64,000 nt of DNA, taken from NCBI RefSeq assembly GCF_024972775.1, contig NZ_CP092282.1, positions 4,183,525 to 4,247,524 on the forward strand. Reading direction: 5' to 3'. The DNA is from Dehalobacter sp. DCM. GTDB lineage: Bacteria; Bacillota; Desulfitobacteriia; Desulfitobacteriales; Syntrophobotulaceae. The stretch's first letter is position 1, and the number at the start of each line of letters is the position of its first letter. The position numbers and the translations under genes are program-made. The notes beneath the pieces were generated by a model. The model saw only the letters and a list, made by a program, of their open reading frames with translations. It made no database searches and was not told the DNA's origin. This document shows positions 44,930-53,089 of this stretch, piece after piece.

Positions 44930-45032
44930 TTTCTCTAATTTCTCCTTTAAATATTAATTATTATGTGGTGTATATAAAAGAAGCGTTCTGCTCCTGTATA
45001 CATTTGTTCTGCCGGCGCATTATCTATGCTAA

Positions 45033-45455
45033 TTATCGTTGCTGATTTGGAAAAATGAAAAAACCATTCGCACCTGTCAGAGAAAGAAAATTGGCATAAA
45101 CACCGGCGTTCTCAGTGGCGACAAGATTGGTTCTCTCGTCGGTATATAACCGCGTGACGGCCATTGCTCTTGCCCATTGATACGGATTAGTCGGATTTTC
45201 ATTCTGTAAATCAGTGTAAGGGTAAGGAACAAATGGCTGAATGGCGATCCAATCCGCATCAATACTCTTCAGATACTTCAGACCCTCCACAAACGCTTGC
45301 TCAGATAGACCAAAACTCAGAAGAAAACCGCTCGACAGTTTCAGTCCTGCCTCCTTTGCGCTTTCCAAAGTCTTTTTACGATCACATAATGTATAATCCC
45401 TCAACAACCAATGTAACTGTTTTAAAGCTGTAAGCCAGGCATATCCGAACCTACT
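45033..45455 (-). pseudogene. Radical SAM (BioB/HydE-like) gene remnant, 3' part only
   Basis: An open frame of about 140 codons reads ...LRDYTLCDRKKTLESAKEAG, LKLSSGFLLSFGLSEQ, IAIQPFVPYPYTDLQNENP and GANGFFIF. This matches the C-terminal half of biotin-synthase-like radical SAM proteins. The N-terminal half with the CxxxCxxC cluster is missing: going upstream the frame meets a TAG at about 45456-45458 just after the fmdE stop. A deletion has removed the 5' part. It has no ribosome site. It would have been the second gene of the fmdE operon. Confidence 0.75.
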
Positions 45456-45478
45456 TGAGTGGCCCTATGATATCAATG

Positions 45479-46024
45479 TTATAATTTCCGGTAATAAGCC
45501 TCTTCGGCACAAGACAGACATAATGTCATGCCATCTTTCTCTACATCCCTGGCATCCATCACTTTTTCTCCGCATTGGCTGCATTGGATAGACCGCAGCG
45601 GCTTCCCGGGTAAATCCCGCGGCAGGATATCCACGGTCACTTTCTCTACTTTGAAAAGATCTCGGTCATCAAACCCCTCCCAAAACTGATAGGGATCAGC
45701 ATCATCCGGCATTTGAATATTTGCTGCAGAACTCAAACGGACCGCTTCGTTCGTTTGGAGATTTAGAAAAGTCGCAGCCATTTTTCCATAGTTAACGAGT
45801 TTCAGCCGTTTACGCCCTAATGTACAGCCTGTTACGACACAGATCGCATCGGAAGCACATCGATCGATTTCCACGTAGACGATCAAATCCTTAAATGTTA
45901 GCGGATCTTCAATACCCAATAGTTTTGATCCAAAGCGGGCCATCCGGACGCCGATGAACATTCCTGCACATAAATGTCCGTGATAAGCTGAAGCAGCCTC
46001 TAAATCTTCTTTAAATGTACGCAT
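45479..46024 (-). CDS. FmdE-family protein with C-terminal zinc ribbon
   Basis: A 181-residue protein. FmdE domain, residues about 8-130, with YHGHLCAGMFIGVRMARFG, the DRCASDAICVVTGCTLGRKRL loop (long; Cys near residues 55 and 67) and NYGKMAATF. The C-terminal zinc ribbon CSQCGEKVMDARD ... CLSC spans about 147-173. FmdE proteins accompany molybdenum/tungsten formylmethanofuran dehydrogenases in methanogens but are common in bacteria without that enzyme, where they may handle Mo/W or its cofactor. GAGGG lies six bases before the ATG; the frame extends upstream into the leader without a site. A Moco-type riboswitch with terminator precedes it. Confidence 0.9.
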   Translation of the reverse strand: MRTFKEDLEAASAYHGHLCAGMFIGVRMARFGSKLLGIEDPLTFKDLIVYVEIDRCASDAICVVTGCTLGRKRLKLVNYGKMAATFLNLQTNEAVRLSSAANIQMPDDADPYQFWEGFDDRDLFKVEKVTVDILPRDLPGKPLRSIQCSQCGEKVMDARDVEKDGMTLCLSCAEEAYYRKL

Positions 46025-46043
46025 TTCAATCCCTCTTCCCATT

Positions 46044-46072
46044 ATTCTAATTCTCAAATCGATTATTAGAAT
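46044..46072. promoter_or_regulatory. Inverted repeat in the fmdE leader
   Basis: ATTCTAAT (46044-46051) is repeated inverted at 46065-46072, 13 bases between. It lies between the terminator at 46148-46179 and the fmdE ribosome site. It could be an operator or RNA hairpin; no known factor matches. Confidence 0.35.
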
Positions 46073-46147
46073 ATCGGTTTGCATGATGGCTGATTTAGGT
46101 GTCACACCAAATCGATACGCATTTCTCATTCTCCGATATGACCACGT

Positions 46148-46179
46148 ATAAAAAATGCTCCGCGTAATCACAGAGCATT
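46148..46179 (-). terminator. Expression-platform terminator of the fmdE riboswitch
   Basis: On the minus strand AATGCTCTG ... CGGAGCATT (46179-46154) forms a hairpin ending in TTTTTTATA. It lies about 20 bases after the aptamer and 125 bases before the fmdE ATG, so readthrough is required for expression. Confidence 0.85.
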
Positions 46180-46197
46180 AGGGTATCAAGTCAGATC

Positions 46198-46310
46198 ATG
46201 CTGTGCTCCTTTTCAAGCGTGAAGGCAAGTCCGTTTCCAGACGCACCCTGTGGGTGTTAACCCAGTCTGTTTCCCATAGAAATATCTTTAGGCAAACAGC
46301 TCGGAGAATA
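46198..46310 (-). ncRNA. Moco/Tuco-type riboswitch 1, upstream of fmdE
   Basis: Minus-strand RNA from about 46310 to 46198. CTCCGAGC at its 5' end can pair with GGAG near its 3' end (closing helix). It contains GTCTGGAAACGGAC, a hairpin with a GAAA tetraloop; CCTAAAGA ... TATGG, like the 11-nt tetraloop receptor; and CTGGGTTAAC plus TTGCCTTCAC, both recalling the E. coli moaA Moco leader (CUGGGUCAAC, UGGCUUCAC). CACCC/GGGTG gives a further stem. Riboswitch 2 at 47602 shares these elements. The Moco RNA responds to molybdenum or tungsten cofactor. Assignment is by remembered consensus. Confidence 0.78.
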
Positions 46311-46456
46311 TTTATTTTTTTCACTTGCGACATCGTATAAGCCAACACAAACAAACAATAACTAATATAAACATTATAATTTTGCGGCAACACAATGTCA
46401 ATACACTATATAAACTAACAACAACTAAATACAATTCAAAAACATATTCTTTCGAT

Positions 46457-46762
46457 TCAAGCAAATTGTTTTGCCAACTCTTTTTCGATTGTCTTAGTGA
46501 TGGTTGCCAAACCATGGCTCCTGGAATAGCATACATTTTTTTTGTACTTTTTAACGGATTCTTTTGCTTCCCACATACTCAAATGCGAACATGCATCTTG
46601 AACAATGATGACATAATCAGAATCTCTGATTAAATTATTCAGGACTTTCTTATTTCGTTTTTTGGGATAACCGTCATGACATCGTATCTGATTATTAGCC
46701 ATCAGCTCACTCTCTCTACTGAAGGCTCCTATGTTAAAACCGCCAATTATTGCAATCTTCAT
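46457..46762 (-). CDS. DUF2325 protein
   Basis: A 101-residue protein starting MKIAIIGGFNIGAFSRES, with a Rossmann-like first strand, then DSDYVIIVQDACSHLSMWEA and KNVCYSRSHGLATITKTIEK; this is the DUF2325 pattern (a short Gly-rich start, VIIxTDxxSHxxM-like centre and a final pair of Cys or Ser with Gly). The function is unknown. It follows the MoeA-like gene by about 100 bases, and both lie between the two riboswitches, so it belongs to the riboswitch 2 transcript. Confidence 0.8.
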   Translation of the reverse strand: MKIAIIGGFNIGAFSRESELMANNQIRCHDGYPKKRNKKVLNNLIRDSDYVIIVQDACSHLSMWEAKESVKKYKKNVCYSRSHGLATITKTIEKELAKQFA

Positions 46763-46861
46763 TCCGTTTACCTCCTAATTTGTACATTATCAACTGAACT
46801 CTATATCCCAAAACAAAAAAACAAATTTCTGCTGCTTTGCCCTGTAATACTGAATTAAAGG

Positions 46862-47425
46862 TTAAAAAATATTGATTGCAGAATAAGAAGGCATCTTCCT
46901 GACCCGTGCCAAATAATGAATGGCATTTTCCGTCAATACCTCTATCTGTCTAATCCCAACGGCTTTTAGGAGTGCCACTTCTAATTGGCCTAAAGGTGCC
47001 AATGCCGGAGCAATTAACTGATTCTTCTGCAGAAGCGAACCTGCCAGAATAATATTTTGTCCGGGCTGGGGTATTTTAACTATTTTAAGTTTATCGTCAG
47101 CGTCAATTTCATACTCATCTAATGGAACGACGGCATCAAATCCATATGGAATCTCCATGCCGGCCTTCCTGTAAATATATTCGTAACCTTCACTCCATTC
47201 TTCAGCATCTAATAAATTGAAATAAATTGTTTTGACAGCAATTCCATCCACCATACTCACCGAGTTTTTAGGCAGATCTTTTTCTGAGACGATTTTTCGG
47301 TAATTCAATCTTCCCATGGCGTCTTGAATTGCAATGGTTTCTATTTTATTTTCAGTATTAGCTTGTTCATCTTTTAACTTCGGTTGAATCTGATAAGGTT
47401 CGTTGTTATATGGATCCATTTTCAT
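46862..47425 (-). CDS. MoeA-like protein lacking the cofactor-binding catalytic domain
   Basis: About 187 residues similar to the N-terminal and linker domains of MoeA: AIQDAMGRLNYRKIVSEKDL, PKNSVSMVDGIAVKT, GMEIPYGFDAVVPLDEYE and QPGQNIILAGSLLQKNQLIA then GQLEVALLKAVGIRQIEVL. Full MoeA continues with a MoCF_biosynth domain that inserts Mo or W into molybdopterin; here the protein ends about 20 residues later. There is no long remnant of the missing domain downstream. It may be a truncated gene or a stand-alone binding protein. AAGGTGG lies eight bases before the ATG. A riboswitch with terminator precedes it. Confidence 0.75.
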   Translation of the reverse strand: MKMDPYNNEPYQIQPKLKDEQANTENKIETIAIQDAMGRLNYRKIVSEKDLPKNSVSMVDGIAVKTIYFNLLDAEEWSEGYEYIYRKAGMEIPYGFDAVVPLDEYEIDADDKLKIVKIPQPGQNIILAGSLLQKNQLIAPALAPLGQLEVALLKAVGIRQIEVLTENAIHYLARVRKMPSYSAINIF

Positions 47426-47541
47426 GATGATTCCACCTTTCAATCAAATTAAATGAAATAACCTATTCTCCAGAGAAGTGATAAAAAATTACCGCTTTAG
47501 CTCATTCATAACCTCGTGGGAATAAGTTCATCCGTAAACAA

Positions 47542-47572
47542 AATGGCTCCACTTGAAAGAAGTGGAGCCATT
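47542..47572 (-). terminator. Expression-platform terminator of riboswitch 2
   Basis: A perfect 13-base stem (47542-47554 with 47560-47572) and five-base loop; on the minus strand it runs into TTTTGTTTA. It lies 30 bases after the aptamer and about 115 bases before the MoeA-like ATG. Confidence 0.9.
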
Positions 47573-47601
47573 AATCAACAGCTTCAATGTCACCGACATC
47601 G

Positions 47602-47710
47602 CGCACTCCTTTACTATGTGAAGGCATATCCGTTTCCAGACATACCCCGAGGGCTCTTGGCCCTGGCCGGAAACCATCGATGATTCATTAGGTATTCCGG
47701 CTTGGAGATA
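47602..47710 (-). ncRNA. Moco/Tuco-type riboswitch 2, upstream of the MoeA-like gene
   Basis: Minus-strand RNA from about 47710 to 47602, with the same order of elements as riboswitch 1: CTCCAAGC (5'), CCTAATGA ... GATGG receptor-like pair, GGGCC/GGCCC-type stem near 47650-47672, GTCTGGAAACGGAT with GAAA tetraloop, ATGCCTTCAC, and AAAGGAG (3') closing with CTCC. The stems differ in sequence but keep pairing between the two copies, which supports a conserved RNA. It is followed by a terminator and a moeA-like gene, an expected Moco regulon member. Confidence 0.8.
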
Positions 47711-47876
47711 TTTAGTTTTGGTACTTAGTATTACATAAACTAACATCAACTAAGATAAGCTAATAAGTATATTTTATATCATTTTCATTATATTTCAATA
47801 GGGCAGCGCAAAAAACTTTTTTTTATATCAAATTCCCAAGCAGATACATATCAGGTCTGCGCAATTAACATTGATC

Positions 47877-48125
47877 ATGTATGCGCCATGTCTATACTCA
47901 TCTTCTTACCTTCCTGAAGCGGACTACGTCTTTATCACCGGGACAGCATTTACAAACAAGAACAATGCCGAGATTGCTAGAGCTGTCTAGAAAGGCAAAA
48001 CGATTCTTGTTGGTCCGAGTGTGCCAATATCACGCACACTGTTTAACTATGGTGTTGATCAGATTGCCGGTCTGGTGGCATCGGATCCAGCTCAAATATT
48101 GGAAGCTGTAAAGTTGTCACATTTT
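47877..48125 (+). pseudogene. DUF364 (putative heavy-metal chelation) gene remnant
   Basis: The frame beginning at 47877 reads YLPEADYVFITGTAF, then a TAG at 47988-47990, and continues in the same frame KGKTILVGPSVPISR, TLFNYGVDQIAGLVASDPA and QILEAVKL. This is the C-terminal half of the DUF364 Rossmann-like domain. The N-terminal part is missing and the in-frame stop inactivates the rest. DUF364 proteins cluster with metal-uptake and Mo/W genes in anaerobes and archaea, so this is likely a lost member of the adjacent island. Confidence 0.75.
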
Positions 48126-48539
48126 TATAGCCTCTCATTTCATACATATTTCTTTGTCATACCACCCGCTACGCCCATTAAATTGTTTGTATTTCTGTTA
48201 TGACAGCGAAAGTGATTTCAGCCACTTTTTTCCTTCTGATTTTTCAAGTCCAATGGTACATGGATATATCTAACATTACACAATAAATAACAATTAAAAT
48301 CAGGACTTTATTTACTTATGTTGGATAATATTTTTATATTGCCTGATCCAATTTTAAGCAAGATAAATGTTGCTTTGAAAATATAGTAAATTAATTTGTA
48401 AAAAAAAATATAATTTTACTATTTACCAATTGCCATTAATTCGCTATAATTTGCGTAAGACGATTTCATATAGTTTACTGGTATTACCTTGATCTGCAAA
48501 GACATTACACGGTATGACAATTATGGAAGGAGAAGGTCA
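48126..48539 (+). other. AT-rich intergenic stretch before the RHH gene
   Basis: No gene or RNA is seen in these 414 bases. Runs such as TAAATTAATTTGTAAAAAAAAATA mark it as a likely promoter region for the RHH-YnjBCD operon, but I could not pick one -35/-10 pair with confidence. Confidence 0.5.
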
Positions 48540-48848
48540 ATGTCTAGTCAGCTTCGGTCAGTAACGATTAAATTCGATCAGGAATTATTTGAACAGATTC
48601 GTTTGATTGCGGATAAACGGGGTGAGACCACGTCAGATACTGTCCGCTATCTGCTTGCGCGGGGTTTAGAAGAACGCATCTACGAACAGAATGCTGAACT
48701 CATTGCCAGAATTGTTCGCGAAGAAGTCGAGAAGGCCATGCTCCCGTACACCGGCTTTGTTCCGCAAACCGTACCCCAACGCGCCAAACCAAAGCTTGTT
48801 CCGGCCCAAGACCCCAGAAGCCTTGCGTTATTCCGTCGAACAAGCTGA
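48540..48848 (+). CDS. Ribbon-helix-helix transcriptional regulator
   Basis: A 102-residue protein. The N-terminal RHH fold is clear: LRSVTIKFDQELFEQIRLIA, then DKRGETTSDTVRYLLARGLE. A helical C-terminal part (ELIARIVREEVEKAML) and a Pro-rich basic tail follow. It lacks the His/Cys metal site of NikR. GGAAGGAGAAGG precedes the ATG at 48540; the frame runs 17 codons further back without a site. It stands 50 bases before the YnjB-type binding protein gene in the same direction and probably regulates that importer. Confidence 0.82.
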   Translation: MSSQLRSVTIKFDQELFEQIRLIADKRGETTSDTVRYLLARGLEERIYEQNAELIARIVREEVEKAMLPYTGFVPQTVPQRAKPKLVPAQDPRSLALFRRTS

Positions 48849-48897
48849 GGAATTTTTGTAAGACTCCATATTAATCAAGAAAGGTTATTGATCAACT

Positions 48898-50118
48898 ATG
48901 AAAAGAAGACTATCCATACTACTTGTACTTATGCTTTCACTGACTCTGGTACTTACAGGCTGCAGCAGCTCTAAGAAATTTGATGAAAATGCATCCTTTG
49001 ACACCCTTGTTTCCCAAGCCAAAGGCTCAACGGTGACCTTTTATGGCTGGGGTGGAGACGACCTGCGTAATAACTGGCTGGATAATGTTGTCGCTCCCGC
49101 CCTCAAAGAGAAATATAATATTACATTAAATAGAGTCCCGATGGACATCGATCAAATTTTAAGCAAGCTGTCCGGTGAAAAACAAGCCGGTACCACAGAC
49201 GGAACGATCGATCTGATTTGGATCAATGGCGAGAATTTCTACTCAGCAAAAGATAAAGGCTATCTGTATGGTCCGTTTACACAGAAGTTGCCCAATTATG
49301 CCAAATATATTGACCAAACTGCCGCTGAGAATCTAAGAGATTTTGGCTACACAATTGATGGCTACGAGGCTCCCTATGGTAAAGCCCAGATGGTGATGAT
49401 CAATGATAGTGCGGCAACGCCTGAAACTCCTAAAAACACTGCTGAACTGCTAGCTTACTGCAAAGCAAATAAGGGGAAAGTGACTTATCCGGCTCTTCCT
49501 GATTTTACCGGCAGTGCTTTTGTCCGCAGCATCATTTGTGACATTGTCGGATATGAACAATTTGCGGATATGCCCGCAGACAAAGCTACCGTCAAAAATG
49601 CCATTCAGCCTGCTATCGATTACCTGACGGAATTAAATCCGTATCTGTGGCGCGAAGGCAAGACCTTCCCTGCAACGATCGCCCAGGTCGATAACATGTT
49701 TGCTGATAACGAATTGGTCATGACCATGAGCTATGAGCCCTATTCCGCAGCGACCAAAATCGCTAACGGCACATATAAAGCCACGGCTACATCGTTCCTT
49801 TTTGATAAGGGTATGGTCGGCAACACCAACTATATCGCCATTGCTCAAAACAGTCCCAATAAAGCGGGTGCTCTGGTCGTCGTCAATGAAATGATTTCGG
49901 CTGAAATACAGGCTTCCCAGTTCAGCAAGCTGAGATCGCTGCCCGTCGTCGACTATAATAAACTTTCTGACGACGAGAAGAAACTCTTTGACAGTGTCGA
50001 TCTCGGCCAGGGTTCGATTCCCCAAGACATCCTATTAAGCAAACGCGTTCCTGAGATGCCGGCGAAACTCATTCCGATTATTGAAGAAATCTGGCTGGAA
50101 GAAGTTGTGGGCAAGTGA
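48898..50118 (+). CDS. YnjB-type ABC substrate-binding lipoprotein
   Basis: A 406-residue lipoprotein. Signal peptide with lipobox VLTGC near residue 22. The mature part is a cluster D type binding fold with VTFYGWGGDDLRNNWLDN, DGTIDLIWINGENFYSAK, PYGKAQMVMIND, TYPALPDFTGSAFVR and MTMSYEPYSA, matching E. coli YnjB and the thiamine/iron/putrescine-type binding proteins. The true substrate is unknown; the location beside Mo/W genes suggests a metal or oxyanion, by inference. The stop overlaps the permease GTG (GTGA). Confidence 0.87.
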   Translation: MKRRLSILLVLMLSLTLVLTGCSSSKKFDENASFDTLVSQAKGSTVTFYGWGGDDLRNNWLDNVVAPALKEKYNITLNRVPMDIDQILSKLSGEKQAGTTDGTIDLIWINGENFYSAKDKGYLYGPFTQKLPNYAKYIDQTAAENLRDFGYTIDGYEAPYGKAQMVMINDSAATPETPKNTAELLAYCKANKGKVTYPALPDFTGSAFVRSIICDIVGYEQFADMPADKATVKNAIQPAIDYLTELNPYLWREGKTFPATIAQVDNMFADNELVMTMSYEPYSAATKIANGTYKATATSFLFDKGMVGNTNYIAIAQNSPNKAGALVVVNEMISAEIQASQFSKLRSLPVVDYNKLSDDEKKLFDSVDLGQGSIPQDILLSKRVPEMPAKLIPIIEEIWLEEVVGK

Positions 50119-50975
50119 TTAAAAAACCCTTTCTCCTTCTGCTGCCAGTCATTGTACTCAGTCTGTTGTTTGTGATCGGTATCTTAAATGGACTTATTCA
50201 AAGTTTTGGCATCATGCCTTCACTTGGATTAACTGTACCGACTTTAAAATACTATAGTGAAATATTCAGCCGTCCCGATTTGCTTTCTGCAATCGGGATG
50301 AGCCTATATATTACACTCTTATCGTCTATAGGCGCGGTGGTGCTCGGTGTCTTTATTTGCGCTTTGCTGGTAATGAGCGGCAAAGCCAAAGGAAGAACAC
50401 TGCAGCTGATCAAAATACCTATAGCTATTCCGCATACTGTGGTTGCCTTATTCGTAATTTTGATTTTTGCTCAAAGCGGGTTGCTCGCCAGAGTTTTCTA
50501 TCACCTCGACATCATTGCTTCCCAGGACGCATTTCCGGCACTGCTTTATGCGCGTAATGGCCTCGGGATCATTCTGGCTTACATTTGGAAAGAAGTTCCT
50601 TTCGTTGTCTTTTTCGTTGTTTCGATCATGGCCAACATCAATACCTCTCTCGGCGAAGCCGCTCAAAACCTGGGTGCTTCCCGCTGGCGTACTTTTATCG
50701 ATATTACCCTGCCTCTATGTATGCCATCAATCAAAAACGCCTTCTTGATCATCTTTGCTTTCAGTCTGGGTGCTTATGAACTTCCATTCCTCCTAGGCTC
50801 AACTGTTCCGCGGGCTCTTCCTGTCCAGGCTTATATTGAGTATACCCACCCGGATTTGCTGCATCGCCCTTATGCCATGGCCTTAAATGGCATTCTGTTT
50901 ATTATTTCTTTTATTATTGCTTTCCTGTATTATCGACTTTTACAGCACAATGTTGTCAAAGTCAATAAGTCTTAA
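50115..50975 (+). CDS. ABC transporter permease 1 (YnjC N-half type)
   Basis: A 286-residue permease with six helices. The EAA loop is EAAQNLGASRWRTFIDITLP near residue 195, where it contacts the ATPase. The start GTG overlaps the binding-protein stop by four bases. In E. coli YnjC both permease halves are one chain; here they are two genes, this and that at 51031. Confidence 0.92.
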   Translation: MIKKPFLLLLPVIVLSLLFVIGILNGLIQSFGIMPSLGLTVPTLKYYSEIFSRPDLLSAIGMSLYITLLSSIGAVVLGVFICALLVMSGKAKGRTLQLIKIPIAIPHTVVALFVILIFAQSGLLARVFYHLDIIASQDAFPALLYARNGLGIILAYIWKEVPFVVFFVVSIMANINTSLGEAAQNLGASRWRTFIDITLPLCMPSIKNAFLIIFAFSLGAYELPFLLGSTVPRALPVQAYIEYTHPDLLHRPYAMALNGILFIISFIIAFLYYRLLQHNVVKVNKS

Positions 50976-51030
50976 CTGAAAGAAGCCGCTCTTAAGATGC
51001 CAAAACGATTTCATTACAAGGAATGAACAT

Positions 51031-51843
51031 ATGAACAACCGTAAGTATGTGTTGTCGAAAGTCATAATTTATAGTTTTGTTATCTCCATTCTTTTACCAC
51101 TGGCGATTGTTGCACTATGGAGCTTTGTTGGGCGATGGTCGTGGCCGCATTTACTCCCGGAGACGATTTCGCTGCGGGGTATGGAAGAGCTTTTCGGCGG
51201 ATATTCCAGCGCCCTAAAGACTCTGGGATCAAGTGTCCTCCTCTCCATTACCGTAGCGGTATTCGCTGTGATCATTGGGACAATGACAGCCCGGGCACTC
51301 GTCTTTTATGATTTTCCAGGAAAGTCAATCATCCAGTTCGGTACCATCCTGCCAATCATTATACCCAGTATCGTCTTTGCGATGGGAACCCATGTGTTGT
51401 TTATTAAAATGGGTCTCGCGGATTCGGTGCCCGGGGTGATTATTGTCCATTTGATTTGCGCTCTGCCCTACTCTATTAAAATAATGACAGATATTACAGC
51501 TGCTTTCGGCCAAAGGTTGGAGGAGCAAGCAGCTGTATTGGGGGCAGCACCTTCGCAAATAATGACTGCCGTCACGCTGCCGGCCTTAACACCCGGTTTG
51601 GTATCATCAGCCTGTATGGCTTACATTATCTCTTACAGCCAATATTTTCTGACTCTGCTTATCGGCGGAGGCAATGTCAAAACGTTTTCTTTGATCATGG
51701 TTCCGTATCTGCAGAACGGTGACCGTACTATTGCCTCAGCCTACAGTATGATCTATGTTATTTCAACTTTACTTGTATTTGTCATCTTTGAACTTGCAGT
51801 CAAACGCTTCAGCAATGATGAAAGCGGCTACTTTTTTGCTTGA
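51031..51843 (+). CDS. ABC transporter permease 2
   Basis: A 270-residue permease, six helices, with EAA-type loop EEQAAVLGAAPSQIMTAVTLP near residue 165. It forms the heterodimeric channel with the permease at 50115. AAGGAATGA precedes the ATG. The link to the ATPase gene is interrupted by repeat fragment D (51870-51935), which separates them by 120 bases. Confidence 0.92.
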   Translation: MNNRKYVLSKVIIYSFVISILLPLAIVALWSFVGRWSWPHLLPETISLRGMEELFGGYSSALKTLGSSVLLSITVAVFAVIIGTMTARALVFYDFPGKSIIQFGTILPIIIPSIVFAMGTHVLFIKMGLADSVPGVIIVHLICALPYSIKIMTDITAAFGQRLEEQAAVLGAAPSQIMTAVTLPALTPGLVSSACMAYIISYSQYFLTLLIGGGNVKTFSLIMVPYLQNGDRTIASAYSMIYVISTLLVFVIFELAVKRFSNDESGYFFA

Positions 51844-51869
51844 TACGGCATGGGATATGCTGTATGTTA

Positions 51870-51935
51870 ACATTCAACCCCCATAGCTCGGTCTGCATGT
51901 CACACTTTCGGCGGCAAGCGGAGTAGGATTTTATA
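51870..51935 (-). repeat. Dispersed repeat fragment, copy D
   Basis: AACATTCAACCCCCATAGCT then CGGTCTGC and CGGCGGCAAGCGGAGTAGGAT is the reverse complement of the right end of copy C (54416-54478) with few changes. Only the end of the repeat is present. TACTAGTAGG follows at about 51943. It lies between the second permease and the ATPase of one operon. Confidence 0.75.
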
Positions 51936-51963
51936 GCATATTACTAGTAGGAGTGTTTTTGCT

Positions 51964-53007
51964 TTGTCTTTAAAATTAGTCGATATCTCTGTTACACTCA
52001 GCGCGAAACCAATTATTAAAAAACTTAATCTGGAAGTAAGTCAAGGAGAACTGATCTCACTCCTGGGACCCTCCGGCTGCGGAAAAAGCACCTTGCTTAA
52101 AACAATAGCCGGCCTCTTGCCGCAGCAGGAGGGCGATATTGTAATCCGCGGGGAAATAGTTAATAGCGTTTCAGCCGACAAGCGCGGTGCGGTTATTGTC
52201 TTTCAGGATTTGCGTTTGTTCCCGAATATGACGATAGAAGAAAACATTGCTTTTCCTTTAAAACTCCAGGGAATAGATAAAGCAAAACGGTTGGCCAAAG
52301 CAAAATCGCTGCTGAAAAGTGTTCAATTAGAAGGATATGAAAAACGAAGAACAAATGAAATGTCAGGCGGCCAGCTTCAGCGCGTCGCTCTGGCCAGGGC
52401 ACTGGCAGCGAATCCACGAATTCTGCTTCTGGACGAGCCCTTTTCCAGCTTGGATGAGAGCCTTCGCCAGGATATGCGCCGTCTTGTCCTGGACTTGCAT
52501 AGAGACTACGGTACTACAACAATATTAGTAACGCATGACCAACAGGAAGCATTGATGCTCTCCGACAGGATTGCCGTTATGCTACAGGGCCAAATTATTC
52601 AGTATGATACACCCCAGATGATTTATAACCACCCGGCTAACATTGCTGTCGCCGATTATTTTGGCGGCGGCAATTACATTGAGGGGACCGTGCGGAACAA
52701 TCACTTTTCTAACCGCAGAATAACCTTTACGATTAATGTGCCGGACGGTGACTACACGGCCTTATTTCGTTCCTCAGCACTTGCTTTGTCCAATGAAAAC
52801 AATGATTACGAGATTACCGAAATAAACTATTGGGGTGACCGTTGGGATATTACCGTTAAAGGGCAAGACGGGGTTTTTATCATATCCGAAGCGGCCGATT
52901 ACCGGCGTCAAACAGGAGATAAAATCGGACTAGACTGGAATATTGATAAAGTAATTATGCTGCCATCCGCTTGTCGCCAGAACTACGAGACACAGACCTC
53001 CATATAA
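51964..53007 (+). CDS. ABC transporter ATPase with TOBE-like C-terminus (YnjD type)
   Basis: A 347-residue ATPase. Walker A GPSGCGKSTLLKTIAGL near residue 36, Q loop VFQDLRLFPNMTIEENI, signature MSGGQLQRVALARAL, Walker B ILLLDEPFSSLDESL and switch His VTHDQQEAL. A regulatory extension of about 110 residues (from about 235) has the TOBE-like pattern EGTVRNNHF. It begins with TTG nine bases after AGGAG. It energises the two permeases upstream. Just downstream is the IS630 element. Confidence 0.92.
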   Translation: MSLKLVDISVTLSAKPIIKKLNLEVSQGELISLLGPSGCGKSTLLKTIAGLLPQQEGDIVIRGEIVNSVSADKRGAVIVFQDLRLFPNMTIEENIAFPLKLQGIDKAKRLAKAKSLLKSVQLEGYEKRRTNEMSGGQLQRVALARALAANPRILLLDEPFSSLDESLRQDMRRLVLDLHRDYGTTTILVTHDQQEALMLSDRIAVMLQGQIIQYDTPQMIYNHPANIAVADYFGGGNYIEGTVRNNHFSNRRITFTINVPDGDYTALFRSSALALSNENNDYEITEINYWGDRWDITVKGQDGVFIISEAADYRRQTGDKIGLDWNIDKVIMLPSACRQNYETQTSI

Positions 53008-53089
53008 GCCATGGTACTAGTGTTTTGTTAAATCTAAAAGTTGCATAAAATATTTTCTGAGGTATACTGTTATTGAGGGAGGTGGCAGT

